Positions 16,992 to 25,063 are shown, counted from the first letter of the stretch. The stretch: DNA of 64,000 nt from Streptomyces sp. JH14 (GCF_029428675.1 NZ_JAJNEL010000001.1:4774001-4838000); one strand, 5' to 3'. Notes: generated by a model not told the origin, from the letters alone. Translations and numbers: made by a program.

Positions 16992-18923
16992 TCAGCCCTC
17001 GGTCTGCGTGGCCGCACGCGACGCGCGGCGGCGCCGCGGCTTCGCCTCGCCCTCGGCGACCGGAGCCTCGACCACGGTCTCCGCCTTCGGCTTCGCGGCG
17101 GCCCGTGTCCGCCGACGCGGCTTCTCCTGCACCGGCTCGGCGATCGGCGCGATCTGGAAGTCGACCTCGTCCGCCGCCGGCTTGGCGACGATCCGGGCGC
17201 GACGACGCGGCTTGGTCACCGTCTTCGTCTCCTGCACCGGCTCGGCGATCGGCGCGATCTGGAAGTCGACCTCGTCCGCCGGCTTGGCGGCGACCCGGGT
17301 CCGGCGGCGACGCGGCTTGGCCTCGGCCACCGGCTCCTCGACCGTCACCTCGGCCCTGACCGGGGCCTCCGCCACGGCCACGGCGGCCTCGGCGACAGCG
17401 ACCTCGGGGGCACCGACACGGGTACGGCGACGGCGACGCGGGGTACGCGGCTCCACCGGCGCGTCAGCGGCCGGCGGGGCCTGCACGGCCTCTGCGGCGG
17501 GCGCCGGCAGCGCCGTGGCGGCGCCGTCCGCGACCGTGGACCCGCCCCGTGTACGGCGGCGCTGACGCGGCGTACGCGGCGCCCGCTCCTCACGTACCGC
17601 AGGCGTCGACGACGCGCCGGACGACTTGCGGCCGCGGCCGCCCGTCTCGCCCAGGTCCTCGATCTCCTCGGCCCGCAGCCCCGCGCGGGTCCGCTCGGCG
17701 CGCGGCAGTACACCCTTGGTGCCGGCCGGGATGTCGAGCTCCTCGAACAGGTGCGGCGACGTGGAGTACGTCTCGACCGGGTCGTTGAACTTCAGGTCGA
17801 GTGCCTTGTTGATCAGCTGCCAGCGCGGGATGTCGTCCCAGTCGACCAGCGTGATCGCGATGCCCTTGGCGCCCGCACGGCCGGTTCGGCCGATGCGGTG
17901 GAGGTAGGTCTTCTCGTCCTCCGGCGACTGGTAGTTGATGACGTGCGTGACGCCCTCGACGTCGATACCGCGGGCCGCGACGTCGGTGCAGACGAGTACG
18001 TCCACCTTGCCGTTGCGGAACGCGCGCAGCGCCTGCTCACGGGCGCCCTGGCCGAGGTCGCCATGGACGGCGCCGGAGGCGAAACCGCGCTTCTCCAACT
18101 GCTCGGCGATGTCGGCGGCCGTCCGCTTCGTACGGCAGAAGATCATCGCGAGTCCGCGGCCGTTGGCCTGCAGGATGCGCGAGACCATCTCGGGCTTGTC
18201 CATCGAGTGGGCCCGGAAGACATGCTGCGAGATGTTCGCGACGGTCGCGCCCTCGTCGTCGGGCGACGTGGCGCGGATGTGCGTCGGCTGCGACATGTAG
18301 CGCCGCGCGAGGCCGATGACCGCACCCGGCATGGTCGCCGAGAACAGCATCGTCTGGCGGGTCGGCGGAAGCATGGTGATGATCTTCTCGACGTCGGGCA
18401 GGAAGCCCAGGTCGAGCATCTCGTCGGCCTCGTCGAGGACCAGGGAGCGCACGTGCGACAGGTCGAGCTTGCGCTGCCCGGCCAGGTCGAGCAGACGGCC
18501 CGGGGTGCCGACGATCACATCGACGCCCTTCTTGAGGGCCTCGACCTGCGGTTCGTACGCACGGCCGCCGTAGATCGCGAGAACGCGGACGTTGCGCACC
18601 TTGCCGGCGGTCAGCAGGTCGTTGGTCACCTGCTGGCAGAGCTCACGGGTGGGGACGACGACCAGCGCCTGCGGCGCCTCGGTCAGCTGCTCGGGCTTCG
18701 CCCGGCCCGCCTCGACGTCCGCGGGGACGGTGACGCGCTCCAGCAGCGGAAGACCGAAACCGAGCGTCTTGCCGGTACCGGTCTTGGCCTGTCCGATCAC
18801 GTCGGAGCCGGAGAGTGCGACGGGGAGCGTCATCTCCTGGATGGGAAAGGGGGACACAATGCCGACGGCCTCAAGGGCCTCGGCCGTCTCGGGAAGGATC
18901 CCGAGGTCTCGGAACGTAGTCAG
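16992..18923 (-). CDS. DEAD-box ATP-dependent RNA helicase, probable CTG start
   Basis: A 643-aa RNA helicase. From the N-terminus: Q-motif (FRDLGILP ... SPFPIQ), Walker A (AKTGTGKT), PTRELCQQ, DEADE box, SAT, and HRIGRTGRAG. The last roughly 200 residues are a low-complexity basic tail with RRRRTR clusters and two near-identical copies of a 20-residue unit (DEVDFQIAPIAEPVQE). The family remodels RNA in ribosome assembly, decay and cold growth. The start: the first usual start codon (GTG at 18857) would cut off the Q-motif, while a CTG at 18923, with GAAGAGG 7 nt upstream, restores it. No ATG, GTG or TTG is available in frame there. Two hairpins follow the gene. Confidence 0.85.
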   Translation of the reverse strand: MTTFRDLGILPETAEALEAVGIVSPFPIQEMTLPVALSGSDVIGQAKTGTGKTLGFGLPLLERVTVPADVEAGRAKPEQLTEAPQALVVVPTRELCQQVTNDLLTAGKVRNVRVLAIYGGRAYEPQVEALKKGVDVIVGTPGRLLDLAGQRKLDLSHVRSLVLDEADEMLDLGFLPDVEKIITMLPPTRQTMLFSATMPGAVIGLARRYMSQPTHIRATSPDDEGATVANISQHVFRAHSMDKPEMVSRILQANGRGLAMIFCRTKRTAADIAEQLEKRGFASGAVHGDLGQGAREQALRAFRNGKVDVLVCTDVAARGIDVEGVTHVINYQSPEDEKTYLHRIGRTGRAGAKGIAITLVDWDDIPRWQLINKALDLKFNDPVETYSTSPHLFEELDIPAGTKGVLPRAERTRAGLRAEEIEDLGETGGRGRKSSGASSTPAVREERAPRTPRQRRRTRGGSTVADGAATALPAPAAEAVQAPPAADAPVEPRTPRRRRRTRVGAPEVAVAEAAVAVAEAPVRAEVTVEEPVAEAKPRRRRTRVAAKPADEVDFQIAPIAEPVQETKTVTKPRRRARIVAKPAADEVDFQIAPIAEPVQEKPRRRTRAAAKPKAETVVEAPVAEGEAKPRRRRASRAATQTEG

Positions 18924-19308
18924 GGTGCTGCCTCTTCTGTGAGACGCGGTCCGAGGCGAACGCTGGGGGTCGTACCGTGCCGGGGTTGGTCATCCGGCCG
19001 TGGATGGGCCGGGTGGCGCGGGACCACTGCCGTCGCTCGAGCGCTCGTGCCGCTGAGGGGGCCCCTCATCTGCGGTCGTACGTGTCGTACGACCCACGTG
19101 GAGGGCTGTCGGGTCGGAGCCGATCGGGCCACCGACCGGGCATCCTCATTCAATTTCGCGCCACCGGTACATCCAAAATACTCAGTAGCCGCAATACCAC
19201 TGTACCCCGGATTCGTGCATGTGTGTTGGGCGAATTCATCGGAACGGTGTGATGTCACCGGCTGACCAGGCCCTTCCATCCCCCGACGGGCGGGCTATTC
19301 TGCGGTTC
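18924..19308. promoter_or_regulatory. Divergent promoter region and long helicase leader
   Basis: A 385-bp region between the helicase and ferritin-like genes. An AT-rich stretch at 19140-19215 probably holds the helicase promoter, which would give a leader of about 200 nt with possible hairpins (7-bp arms at 19075-19081 and 19087-19093; a near palindrome at 19054-19068). On the other side, TATTCT at 19296-19301 lies 7 nt before the rightward gene. Confidence 0.5.
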
Positions 19309-20043
19309 ATGGAGACGCCTGACAACGCCACTGAAGCCCCCGCACCCACCGGAATCGCCGCTCAGGACTGGGCCACCGCATCCGCGGAGCCGCAGTACCG
19401 CGCCGCGGTCGTGGATCTGCTGGGTGCGCTCGCGTACGGAGAGCTTGCGGCCTTCGAGCGGCTCGCCGAGGACGCCAAACTCGCGCCGACGCTGGCCGAC
19501 AAGGCGGAGCTGGCAAAGATGGCGTCCGCCGAATTCCATCACTTCGAGCAGCTCACGGACCGGCTGACCGCGATCGACACGGAGCCGACCGCGGCGATGG
19601 AACCTTTTGCCAAGGCGCTCGACGACTTCCACCGCCAGACCGCCCCGTCGGACTGGCTGGAGGGCCTGGTCAAGGCGTACGTCGGTGACTCGATCGCCAG
19701 TGACTTCTACCGTGAGGTCGCCGCCCGGCTCGACTCGGACACCCGGTCGCTCGTTCTCGCCGTGCTCGACGACACCGGCCACGGAAACTTCGCCGTGGAG
19801 AAGGTGCGGGCCGCGATCGAGGCCGACCCGCGCGTCGGCGGCCGGCTCGCGCTGTGGGCCCGCCGGCTGATGGGCGAGGCGCTCTCGCAGGCCCAGCGGG
19901 TGGTCGCCGACCGCGACGCGCTGTCGACGATGCTCGTCGGCGGGGTGGCCGACGGGTTCGACCTGGCCGAGGTCGGCCGGATGTTCTCGCGGATCACCGA
20001 GGCGCACACCAAGCGGATGGCGGCGCTCGGACTTGCTGCCTGA
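19309..20043 (+). CDS. Ferritin-like fold protein
   Basis: A 244-aa, mostly helical protein of the ferritin-like superfamily. Possible metal ligands are visible as repeated Glu and His: YGELAAFERL near residue 46, SAEFHHFEQL near 75, and later acidic helices. The family includes tRNA hydroxylase-like and iron-binding proteins; the substrate is unknown. A ferritin-like protein next to a DEAD-box helicase is also known in mycobacteria (from memory). There is no Shine-Dalgarno sequence; TATTCT sits 7 nt before the ATG, so a leaderless mRNA is likely. Confidence 0.8.
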   Translation: METPDNATEAPAPTGIAAQDWATASAEPQYRAAVVDLLGALAYGELAAFERLAEDAKLAPTLADKAELAKMASAEFHHFEQLTDRLTAIDTEPTAAMEPFAKALDDFHRQTAPSDWLEGLVKAYVGDSIASDFYREVAARLDSDTRSLVLAVLDDTGHGNFAVEKVRAAIEADPRVGGRLALWARRLMGEALSQAQRVVADRDALSTMLVGGVADGFDLAEVGRMFSRITEAHTKRMAALGLAA

Positions 20044-20101
20044 GCCCCCTGGGACCGCGGCCGACCTCGTACGGGAGTGCAGAAAAGACCTCGTACGAGG
20101 G

Positions 20102-20371
20102 TCAGGCCGCCGCTGATCGGCCCAGACGGCGGCTACGCGGGCGCAGCAACAGGGACAGCGTCACCGCCGCGATCAGTACCGCGCCGATCAGCGTGGCCGG
20201 CACATGGCCCGGACCCAGCACCGAGTGCGTCAGATACGCGCCGAACAGGGCTCCCAGAGCGCCGGTGGCAAAGACCGTACGGCGGGCCGGAAGCCGGCCG
20301 GACAGCTGTCGGAGCGCCACCCAGGAGAGGGCGAGTCCGAGCACGACGGAGCCGAGGGATTCCCAGATCAC
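20102..20371 (-). CDS. Small membrane protein, three helices
   Basis: An 89-aa hydrophobic protein with three predicted membrane helices (residues about 4-22, 32-52, 58-76) and a basic C-terminus (RPRSRRLGRS). No family recognised. The GTG start has GAGGTGA a few bases upstream on the minus strand. It converges with the ferritin-like gene; a 12-bp palindrome (CCTCGTACGAGG, 20089-20100) lies just past its stop. Confidence 0.75.
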   Translation of the reverse strand: MIWESLGSVVLGLALSWVALRQLSGRLPARRTVFATGALGALFGAYLTHSVLGPGHVPATLIGAVLIAAVTLSLLLRPRSRRLGRSAAA

Positions 20372-20469
20372 AGATGTTCACCTCGCGGGGGGTTGGGACG
20401 GGGATCTGCCCTGTTCGGGAAGGTGCGGGGAGGGCAAATCGGTCGTAGACGGTCCTACCCGTGAGCCGC

Positions 20470-20495
20470 GGAATGCAACCCTTTTGGCACAGGTT
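20470..20495 (+). promoter_or_regulatory. Sigma-R-type promoter sequence without an annotated gene
   Basis: GGAAT at 20470-20474, an exact 18-nt spacer and GTT at 20493-20495 match the Sigma-R consensus on the plus strand. No plus-strand gene follows for 1.6 kb. A hairpin at 20591-20624 could end a transcript of about 125 nt. Confidence 0.45.
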
Positions 20496-20501
20496 TCGCA
20501 C

Positions 20502-20630
20502 AGCTGTCGCAGAGGCGGGAGGCCGTGACCGGCGGATCGCGGCCGGGGCCCCGTTCCGCCGGGCATTCCCTCGGGCCACCGCACGACGAAGCGGCCCGGC
20601 GGGGGTCGATCCCCACCGGGCCGCTTCTCA
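20502..20630 (+). ncRNA. Candidate small RNA from the orphan Sigma-R-type promoter
   Basis: A predicted transcript between the likely start point after the promoter and the hairpin at 20591-20624, which is followed by TTCTC. It holds no convincing reading frame. If transcription passed the hairpin, the RNA would run antisense to the DUF3107 gene. Inference only. Confidence 0.25.
20591..20624. terminator. Hairpin between the DUF3107 gene and the small membrane protein gene
   Basis: GCGGCCCGG (20591-20599) pairs with CCGGGCCGC (20616-20624), extended after one mismatch by GGGG/CCCC. It lies 29 nt after the DUF3107 stop on the minus strand and may also end a plus-strand transcript. Confidence 0.65.
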
Positions 20631-20652
20631 CTGCTGTGCGTCGAGCGTGCTC

Positions 20653-20880
20653 CTACAGCGCGCCGAACCCCACCCGCCGCGTGCTCGGCTCGCCGATCTC
20701 CACGTAGGCGACCCGGTCGGCCGGCACCAGGACCTTGCGGCCCTTGTCGTCCGTGAGGCTGAGCAGCTGCGTCTTGCCGGTGAGAGCCTCGGCGACCGCG
20801 CTCTCGACCTCCTCGGCGGAAAGTCCGCTCTCCAGAACGATCTCCCGGGGTGCGTGCTGCACGCCGATCTTGACCTCCAC
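20653..20880 (-). CDS. DUF3107 family protein
   Basis: A 75-aa protein of the actinobacterial DUF3107 family, beginning VEVKIGVQHAPREIVLES and ending near GEPSTRRVGFGAL. Function unknown. The family is commonly found beside a TetR regulator and a DEAD-box helicase; the M. tuberculosis counterpart lies next to Rv3208. The GTG start has GGAGGGA about 7 nt upstream. It is probably transcribed separately from the TetR gene, 139 nt away in the same direction. Confidence 0.88.
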   Translation of the reverse strand: MEVKIGVQHAPREIVLESGLSAEEVESAVAEALTGKTQLLSLTDDKGRKVLVPADRVAYVEIGEPSTRRVGFGAL

Positions 20881-21019
20881 GGCTATGTCCCTCCGACGGT
20901 CAGTCCTCTGCGCGTGAGCCGCGCCGTACGCACCACACATTAGCCCGGTGAGCGGAACAGTCAGGGGTCGGCGGGCAACGCCCGCAGCGAACATCGGCCC
21001 CGGGGCCCGCCCGGCACGG

Positions 21020-21661
21020 TCAGTGCTGGTCGATGCCGTGCAGCGGGAACCCGGCGATGCCACGCCAGGCCAGCGACGTGAGCAGCTGCACCGCCGTGTC
21101 CCGCGGGATCGCCGACTGGCTGGACAGCCAGTAGCGGGCGACCACCTGGGAGACACCGCCCAGGCCCACCGCGAGCAGCATCGACTCCTCCTTGGACAGT
21201 CCCGTGTCACCCGCGATGACGTCGGAGATCGCCTCCGCGCACTGCAGCGAGACCCGGTCGACCCGTTCGCGTACCGCGGGCTCGTTCGTGAGGTCCGACT
21301 CGAAGACCAGCCGGAAGGCGCCGCCCTCGTCCTCGACGTAGGCGAAGTAGGCGTCCATCGTCGCGGCGACACGCAGTTTGTTGTCCGTCGTCGACGCCAG
21401 TGCCGTGCGGACCGACTGCAGCAGCGATTCGCAGTGCTGGTCGAGCAGGGCCAGATAGAGCTCCAGCTTGCCCGGGAAGTGCTGGTAGAGCACCGGCTTG
21501 CTGACGCCGGCCCGTTCCGCGATGTCGTCCATCGCGGCGGAGTGGTACCCCTGTGCGACGAAGACCTCCTGCGCGGCGCCCAGCAGCTGGTTGCGTCGGG
21601 CGCGGCGAGGCAGGCGAGTGCCCCGCGGGCGCGCTGCCTCTGTCTGCTCGATGGCTGTCAC
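21020..21661 (-). CDS. TetR family transcriptional regulator
   Basis: A 213-aa regulator. The helix-turn-helix is clear: RRNQLLGAAQEVF, then YHSAAMDDIAERAGVSKPVLYQHFPGK (residues about 22-65), followed by a ligand-binding helical domain. In M. tuberculosis the TetR protein beside DUF3107 is FasR, a fatty-acid synthesis regulator; whether this one has that role is unknown. The GTG at 21661 follows GGGAGG at short spacing; a TTG four codons earlier is the alternative. A possible operator (TACT-N4-AGTA) lies about 65 bp upstream. Confidence 0.9.
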   Translation of the reverse strand: MTAIEQTEAARPRGTRLPRRARRNQLLGAAQEVFVAQGYHSAAMDDIAERAGVSKPVLYQHFPGKLELYLALLDQHCESLLQSVRTALASTTDNKLRVAATMDAYFAYVEDEGGAFRLVFESDLTNEPAVRERVDRVSLQCAEAISDVIAGDTGLSKEESMLLAVGLGGVSQVVARYWLSSQSAIPRDTAVQLLTSLAWRGIAGFPLHGIDQH

Positions 21662-21724
21662 GCCGCCTCCCAAATTTGTGATCGAACACAGCCGTTACCT
21701 GCACACTGCGCCGTTCGGCCATCG

Positions 21725-21736
21725 TACTTTTGAGTA
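21725..21736. promoter_or_regulatory. Possible TetR operator
   Basis: TACT-TTTG-AGTA forms a short inverted repeat in a low-GC patch 64-75 bp upstream of the TetR start, where an autorepressor could bind. Confidence 0.35.
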
Positions 21737-21830
21737 ACCCGGGTGCGCGCGGTGCGGACGCAGAATTTCACGTACCGGACCGCTGCGGTAGCCACAGATC
21801 TGTCGACCCGCACGGTAAAAGCAGGGCGTA

Positions 21831-22046
21831 TCAGCGGTAATCGTCCTCATCCTGCGCGACGACGCGATGCTGTTCGGCGGCATCCGCCGCATTCGCGGTG
21901 GCCTGATCGATATTGGTCAGCGGTTCATCGCTCTTCTGCTGGAGATCGGCGTGCTGCTCCGCGGCGTCCGCCTCGGGCGCCTCCTGGTCGGGTTCGTCCG
22001 GCTGGATGTCCTCGAAGGTCTCCGGGTCACTGGGGTCGACCGTCAT
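21831..22046 (-). CDS. Small acidic hypothetical protein
   Basis: A 71-aa, very acidic and Gln-rich protein (MTVDPSDPETFEDIQPD at the start, QDEDDYR at the end) with no hydrophobic segment, so it is probably disordered. The GGAAGGGAG ribosome-binding site is close to ideal. Function unknown. It is monocistronic, in the region between the TetR gene and the rightward hydrolase gene. Confidence 0.75.
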   Translation of the reverse strand: MTVDPSDPETFEDIQPDEPDQEAPEADAAEQHADLQQKSDEPLTNIDQATANAADAAEQHRVVAQDEDDYR

Positions 22047-22155
22047 GGTGACTCCCTTCCTTGATTCGAGCGTAGGAGCTAGCCCCTCACGGCGCTATGC
22101 GATCTGTGACGGCGAACACACGAATCACGGTGTGATCGTCTCGTAACATTGGCGC

Positions 22156-23118
22156 ATGTCTTCGACCGAGCTGCCGGGAGTCCACGTCTCTGCCGCCGTG
22201 GTCCCCCCGGGGCGCGCCGTCCGGGTCGCCGAGGGGGAGAAGCTGCACTCCGTCGCCCTACCCGGACTGACGCTGAGCATCCGCTCCAGGCCGCCGCAGC
22301 AGGCCGGCCTGGAGCCGGCGCTGTATGTGCACGGGCTCGGCGGCTCCTCGCAGAACTGGTCGGCGCTGATGGAGCTGCTCCAGGACGTGGTGGACGGCGA
22401 GGCCGTCGATCTGCCCGGGTTCGGGGACTCCCCGCCGCCGGACGACGGCAACTACTCGGTCACCGGCCATGCCCGCGCGGTGATCCGGCTCCTCGACGCG
22501 GGGGAGCGCGGTCCCGTCCATCTCTTCGGCAATTCGCTCGGCGGCGCGGTGGCGACCCGGGTCGCGGCCGTCCGTCCCGATCTGGTGCGCACACTCACTC
22601 TGATCTCGCCCGCACTGCCGGAGATCCGGGTGCAGTGGCCCGCCGTGCCGACCGCCCTGCTCGCGCTTCCGGGTGCCGCAACCCTGTTCTCCCGGATGAC
22701 GAAGGACTGGACCGCGGAAGAACGCACCCGCGGAGTCATGGCACTCTGTTACGGCGATCCGGCACGTGTCTCCGAGGCCGGCTTCCGTGATGCGGTGGCC
22801 GAAATGGAGCGACGGCTGGAGCTGCCGTACTTCTGGGACGCGATGACGCGCTCGGCGCGTGGCATCGTCGATGCGTACACGCTGGGCGGGCAGCACGGGC
22901 TGTGGCGCCAGGCCGAGCGCGTACTCGCTCCGACCCAGCTCGTGTACGGCGGACGGGACCAGCTCGTCTCGTACCGGATGGCACGCAGGGCGTCCGCGAC
23001 TTTCCGCGATTCGCGGCTGCTGACACTGCCCGAAGCCGGGCACGTGGCGATGATGGAGTACCCGGAGACGGTCGCCCAGGCGTTCCGGGAACTGCTCGAC
23101 GAACGCGGCAGGAGCTGA
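22156..23118 (+). CDS. Alpha/beta hydrolase
   Basis: A 320-aa alpha/beta hydrolase. LYVHGLGGSSQNW is the oxyanion loop (residues about 56-68), GNSLGG near 128 the nucleophile elbow, GGRDQL near 265 the acidic residue, and EAGHVAMMEYPE near 295 the catalytic His region. The layout resembles lipases and MhpC-type hydrolases; the substrate is unknown. TAACAT lies exactly 6 nt before the ATG (22144-22149) and there is no Shine-Dalgarno sequence, suggesting a leaderless mRNA. The DUF3152 gene follows after 8 nt, so the two probably form an operon. Confidence 0.87.
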   Translation: MSSTELPGVHVSAAVVPPGRAVRVAEGEKLHSVALPGLTLSIRSRPPQQAGLEPALYVHGLGGSSQNWSALMELLQDVVDGEAVDLPGFGDSPPPDDGNYSVTGHARAVIRLLDAGERGPVHLFGNSLGGAVATRVAAVRPDLVRTLTLISPALPEIRVQWPAVPTALLALPGAATLFSRMTKDWTAEERTRGVMALCYGDPARVSEAGFRDAVAEMERRLELPYFWDAMTRSARGIVDAYTLGGQHGLWRQAERVLAPTQLVYGGRDQLVSYRMARRASATFRDSRLLTLPEAGHVAMMEYPETVAQAFRELLDERGRS

Positions 23119-23126
23119 TTCGGGGC

Positions 23127-24569
23127 GTGGGACGACACAGTCGAAAAGGCCCTCAACCCAAGGGACCCGAGAGCGATGCCGCCGCTGCGAACGCAGGCGC
23201 CGGCCGCGAGGGGGTCCGGCCGCAGCCCGGCAGCGGCCGGCGCCGGAGGGCGGCCGACGCGCAGCCCGGCAGCACGGACGGGCACACGCCGTACCAGGGG
23301 GTCCCCCAGGTGCGCGGTGGCCACCCCGAGCAGCGTGAACCGGGTGGCGGCTGGGGAACCGGCACGCAGCAGCGGTACGGCGACTGGCAGATTCCGGGGC
23401 GGCCCGGTGGCGGTGGCCCGGGCCGGGGCCCGGGGGCGGCCCGGCCGATGTCCCAGCAGCCGCCGACGGCCGCGCCGTCGATGTCCGGGCAGTCGCTGTT
23501 CGAGCGTGCGCCCCTGTCCTCCCGGCGGTCGCCGGCGCCGCAGTATCCGCGGACGGCCCAGCAGCAGGCGGTCGATGAGCGACCGCTGATACCGGGGCCG
23601 CGACGGGAGTTCGTCGATGTCTTCGACGCACCGCCGGCCTCGCTCACGCCGCCCTCGCCGCGGGCCCCGTCGGACGATCCGTACAGCTCGGTCGGCGAAT
23701 GGGACGAGCGGCCCCCCGGCGAAGACCTCGACGGGGCCGAGGACGCCAAGGACGGCAGGAGCACCAAGGGCCGTACCTTCACCGGTATCGCGGCCGCGGC
23801 GGTGACCACCGTGCTTGCGGTCGTCGTCGCCGGACAGGTCGCCCACGACGGCAGCGCGCGGGTCGGCGTCGCCATGGCGCCGTCCGGCGTGGACCGCAAC
23901 GGCGGCGTCGACACCCCTTCGCGTTCGGACGACCGGCCGACGCCGACAAAGGCCGCGGTCAAGCCGCTCTCGTACGCGCAGAAGATGGCCAAGGCCTATC
24001 CGCTCGACCCGGAACTGAAGGGTTCCGGGCGTTTCGAGGTGGTCCCGGGCTCGGCGAAAGCTCCGGGCAAGGGGCACAAGTACCGCTATCGGATCGATAT
24101 CGAAAAGGGTCTGGGTCTCGATGCCGGACTCTTCGCCGAAGCGGTTCAGAAAACCCTCAACGACGACCGCAGCTGGGCGCACGACGGCGCCATGACGTTT
24201 GAGCGGATCTCCTCGGGCGACCCTGATTTCGTCATCACTCTGGCCAGTCCGGGAACCACCGGCGACTGGTGCAGGAAGTCGGGACTCGACACGACCGAGG
24301 ACAACGTCTCGTGCGACTCCGCGGCGACCGAGCGCGTGATGATCAACGCCTATCGCTGGGCACAGGGGTCGTCGACGTTCGGCCCGGAGAAGCTCTTCTC
24401 CTACCGCCAGATGCTGATCAACCACGAGGTCGGCCACCGACTGGGGCACAACCATGTGAGTTGCCGCACGCCCGGAGCGCTGGCTCCGGTCATGCAGCAG
24501 CAGACCAAGTCGCTGGACATCGACGGGATCAAGTGCCGCCCCAACGCCTGGGTGTACCCGGTCAGTTGA
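23127..24569 (+). CDS. DUF3152 protein, membrane-anchored putative metalloprotease
   Basis: A 480-aa protein. The first about 210 residues are disordered and rich in Gly, Pro and Arg; one transmembrane helix follows at about residues 215-235, then an extracellular DUF3152 domain. The domain contains HEVGHRLGHNH (His433-Glu434, His437, His443), a zinc-binding motif of metzincin type, and Cys pairs (DWCRKS, VSCDS, VSCRTP, IKCRP) that may form disulfides. Protease activity is not proven for the family. The GTG at 23127 is chosen because an AGGAG lies upstream and the frame before it overlaps the preceding gene. Confidence 0.82.
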   Translation: MGRHSRKGPQPKGPESDAAAANAGAGREGVRPQPGSGRRRRAADAQPGSTDGHTPYQGVPQVRGGHPEQREPGGGWGTGTQQRYGDWQIPGRPGGGGPGRGPGAARPMSQQPPTAAPSMSGQSLFERAPLSSRRSPAPQYPRTAQQQAVDERPLIPGPRREFVDVFDAPPASLTPPSPRAPSDDPYSSVGEWDERPPGEDLDGAEDAKDGRSTKGRTFTGIAAAAVTTVLAVVVAGQVAHDGSARVGVAMAPSGVDRNGGVDTPSRSDDRPTPTKAAVKPLSYAQKMAKAYPLDPELKGSGRFEVVPGSAKAPGKGHKYRYRIDIEKGLGLDAGLFAEAVQKTLNDDRSWAHDGAMTFERISSGDPDFVITLASPGTTGDWCRKSGLDTTEDNVSCDSAATERVMINAYRWAQGSSTFGPEKLFSYRQMLINHEVGHRLGHNHVSCRTPGALAPVMQQQTKSLDIDGIKCRPNAWVYPVS

Positions 24570-24679
24570 CCCGGGGTGCGGGTGTCCGCCGGTGCTCGCC
24601 GGGCCGCCCCTGGGCCGAGGGTCTTCCGGTGTCCGCGCCCGGGGCGCAGAGACGGCCGCCCAGGATGACGTCCACCATG

Positions 24680-24694
24680 TGAGACGGCGTCTCA
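24680..24694. promoter_or_regulatory. Perfect 15-bp palindrome next to the ABC operon leader promoter
   Basis: TGAGACG-G-CGTCTCA ends 8 bp before the -35 box. A repressor or activator site is likely. The GAGAC/GTCTC half-sites resemble those of sulfur-metabolism regulators such as corynebacterial McbR, but the match is only partial. Confidence 0.6.
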
Positions 24695-24702
24695 TTCCTG
24701 CG

Positions 24703-24731
24703 TTGACATCGCTGATCCGGTCGCGCATATT
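24703..24731 (+). promoter_or_regulatory. Promoter for the leader peptide and ABC transporter operon
   Basis: A -35 box TTGACA (24703-24708), a 17-nt spacer and CATATT (24726-24731). The start point should fall at or next to the ATG at 24739. This is the most consensus-like housekeeping promoter in the window. Confidence 0.65.
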
Positions 24732-24738
24732 TCTCGGC

Positions 24739-24834
24739 ATGTCACGCAGCCCTGTCACCTCCGAGCGCGCCGCCTTTGTGCTGGCGCTCATCGGCGTGAC
24801 CGGGCTCAGCGTCGCCGACATTCACTGTTGCTGA
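24739..24834 (+). CDS. 31-aa leader peptide ending in Cys-Cys
   Basis: A complete short frame, MSRSPVTSERAAF followed by a hydrophobic stretch and ending DIHCC-stop. It starts at the predicted transcription start, so it would be translated from a leaderless mRNA. The two terminal Cys codons suggest a cysteine-sensing attenuation peptide, as described for Cys-rich upstream ORFs in actinobacteria. The next gene starts 230 nt later, and the gap contains several hairpins. Function is inferred from position and sequence only. Confidence 0.6.
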   Translation: MSRSPVTSERAAFVLALIGVTGLSVADIHCC

Positions 24835-25003
24835 CGCCTGCCCGAGCGCGCGTCGGCCCCTTGCTCCGAGCCCTGGTCTCGGTCCGAACGGCCCTTTCCG
24901 ACCGCCGCGCCCGGTGTGCATACGTCCGCAGGCGCGGCAGTTTCGGTTTTCCGGCCCTCCTTTTCCGATGACGGCCGGTTGATTCGTTCCCACTCTCGCC
25001 GCA

Positions 25004-25039
25004 GCCTGCGCGGACCCCCTTCCGCTTTTCTCCGCAGGC
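25004..25039 (+). promoter_or_regulatory. Hairpin just before the substrate-binding protein gene
   Basis: GCCTGC plus GGA (with a 2-nt bulge) pairs with TCC-GCAGGC. The stem ends 8 nt before the GAGAGG ribosome-binding site and could affect translation or termination in the leader. Confidence 0.35.
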
Positions 25040-25063
25040 AGTACTCCGAGAGGTCATCTTCCG

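Noticed and set aside
20525..20707. 60-aa plus-strand frame after the orphan Sigma-R-type promoter
   Set aside because: GGGAGG is only 2 nt from the GTG, the frame crosses the hairpin and runs antisense into DUF3107, and the composition is not protein-like.
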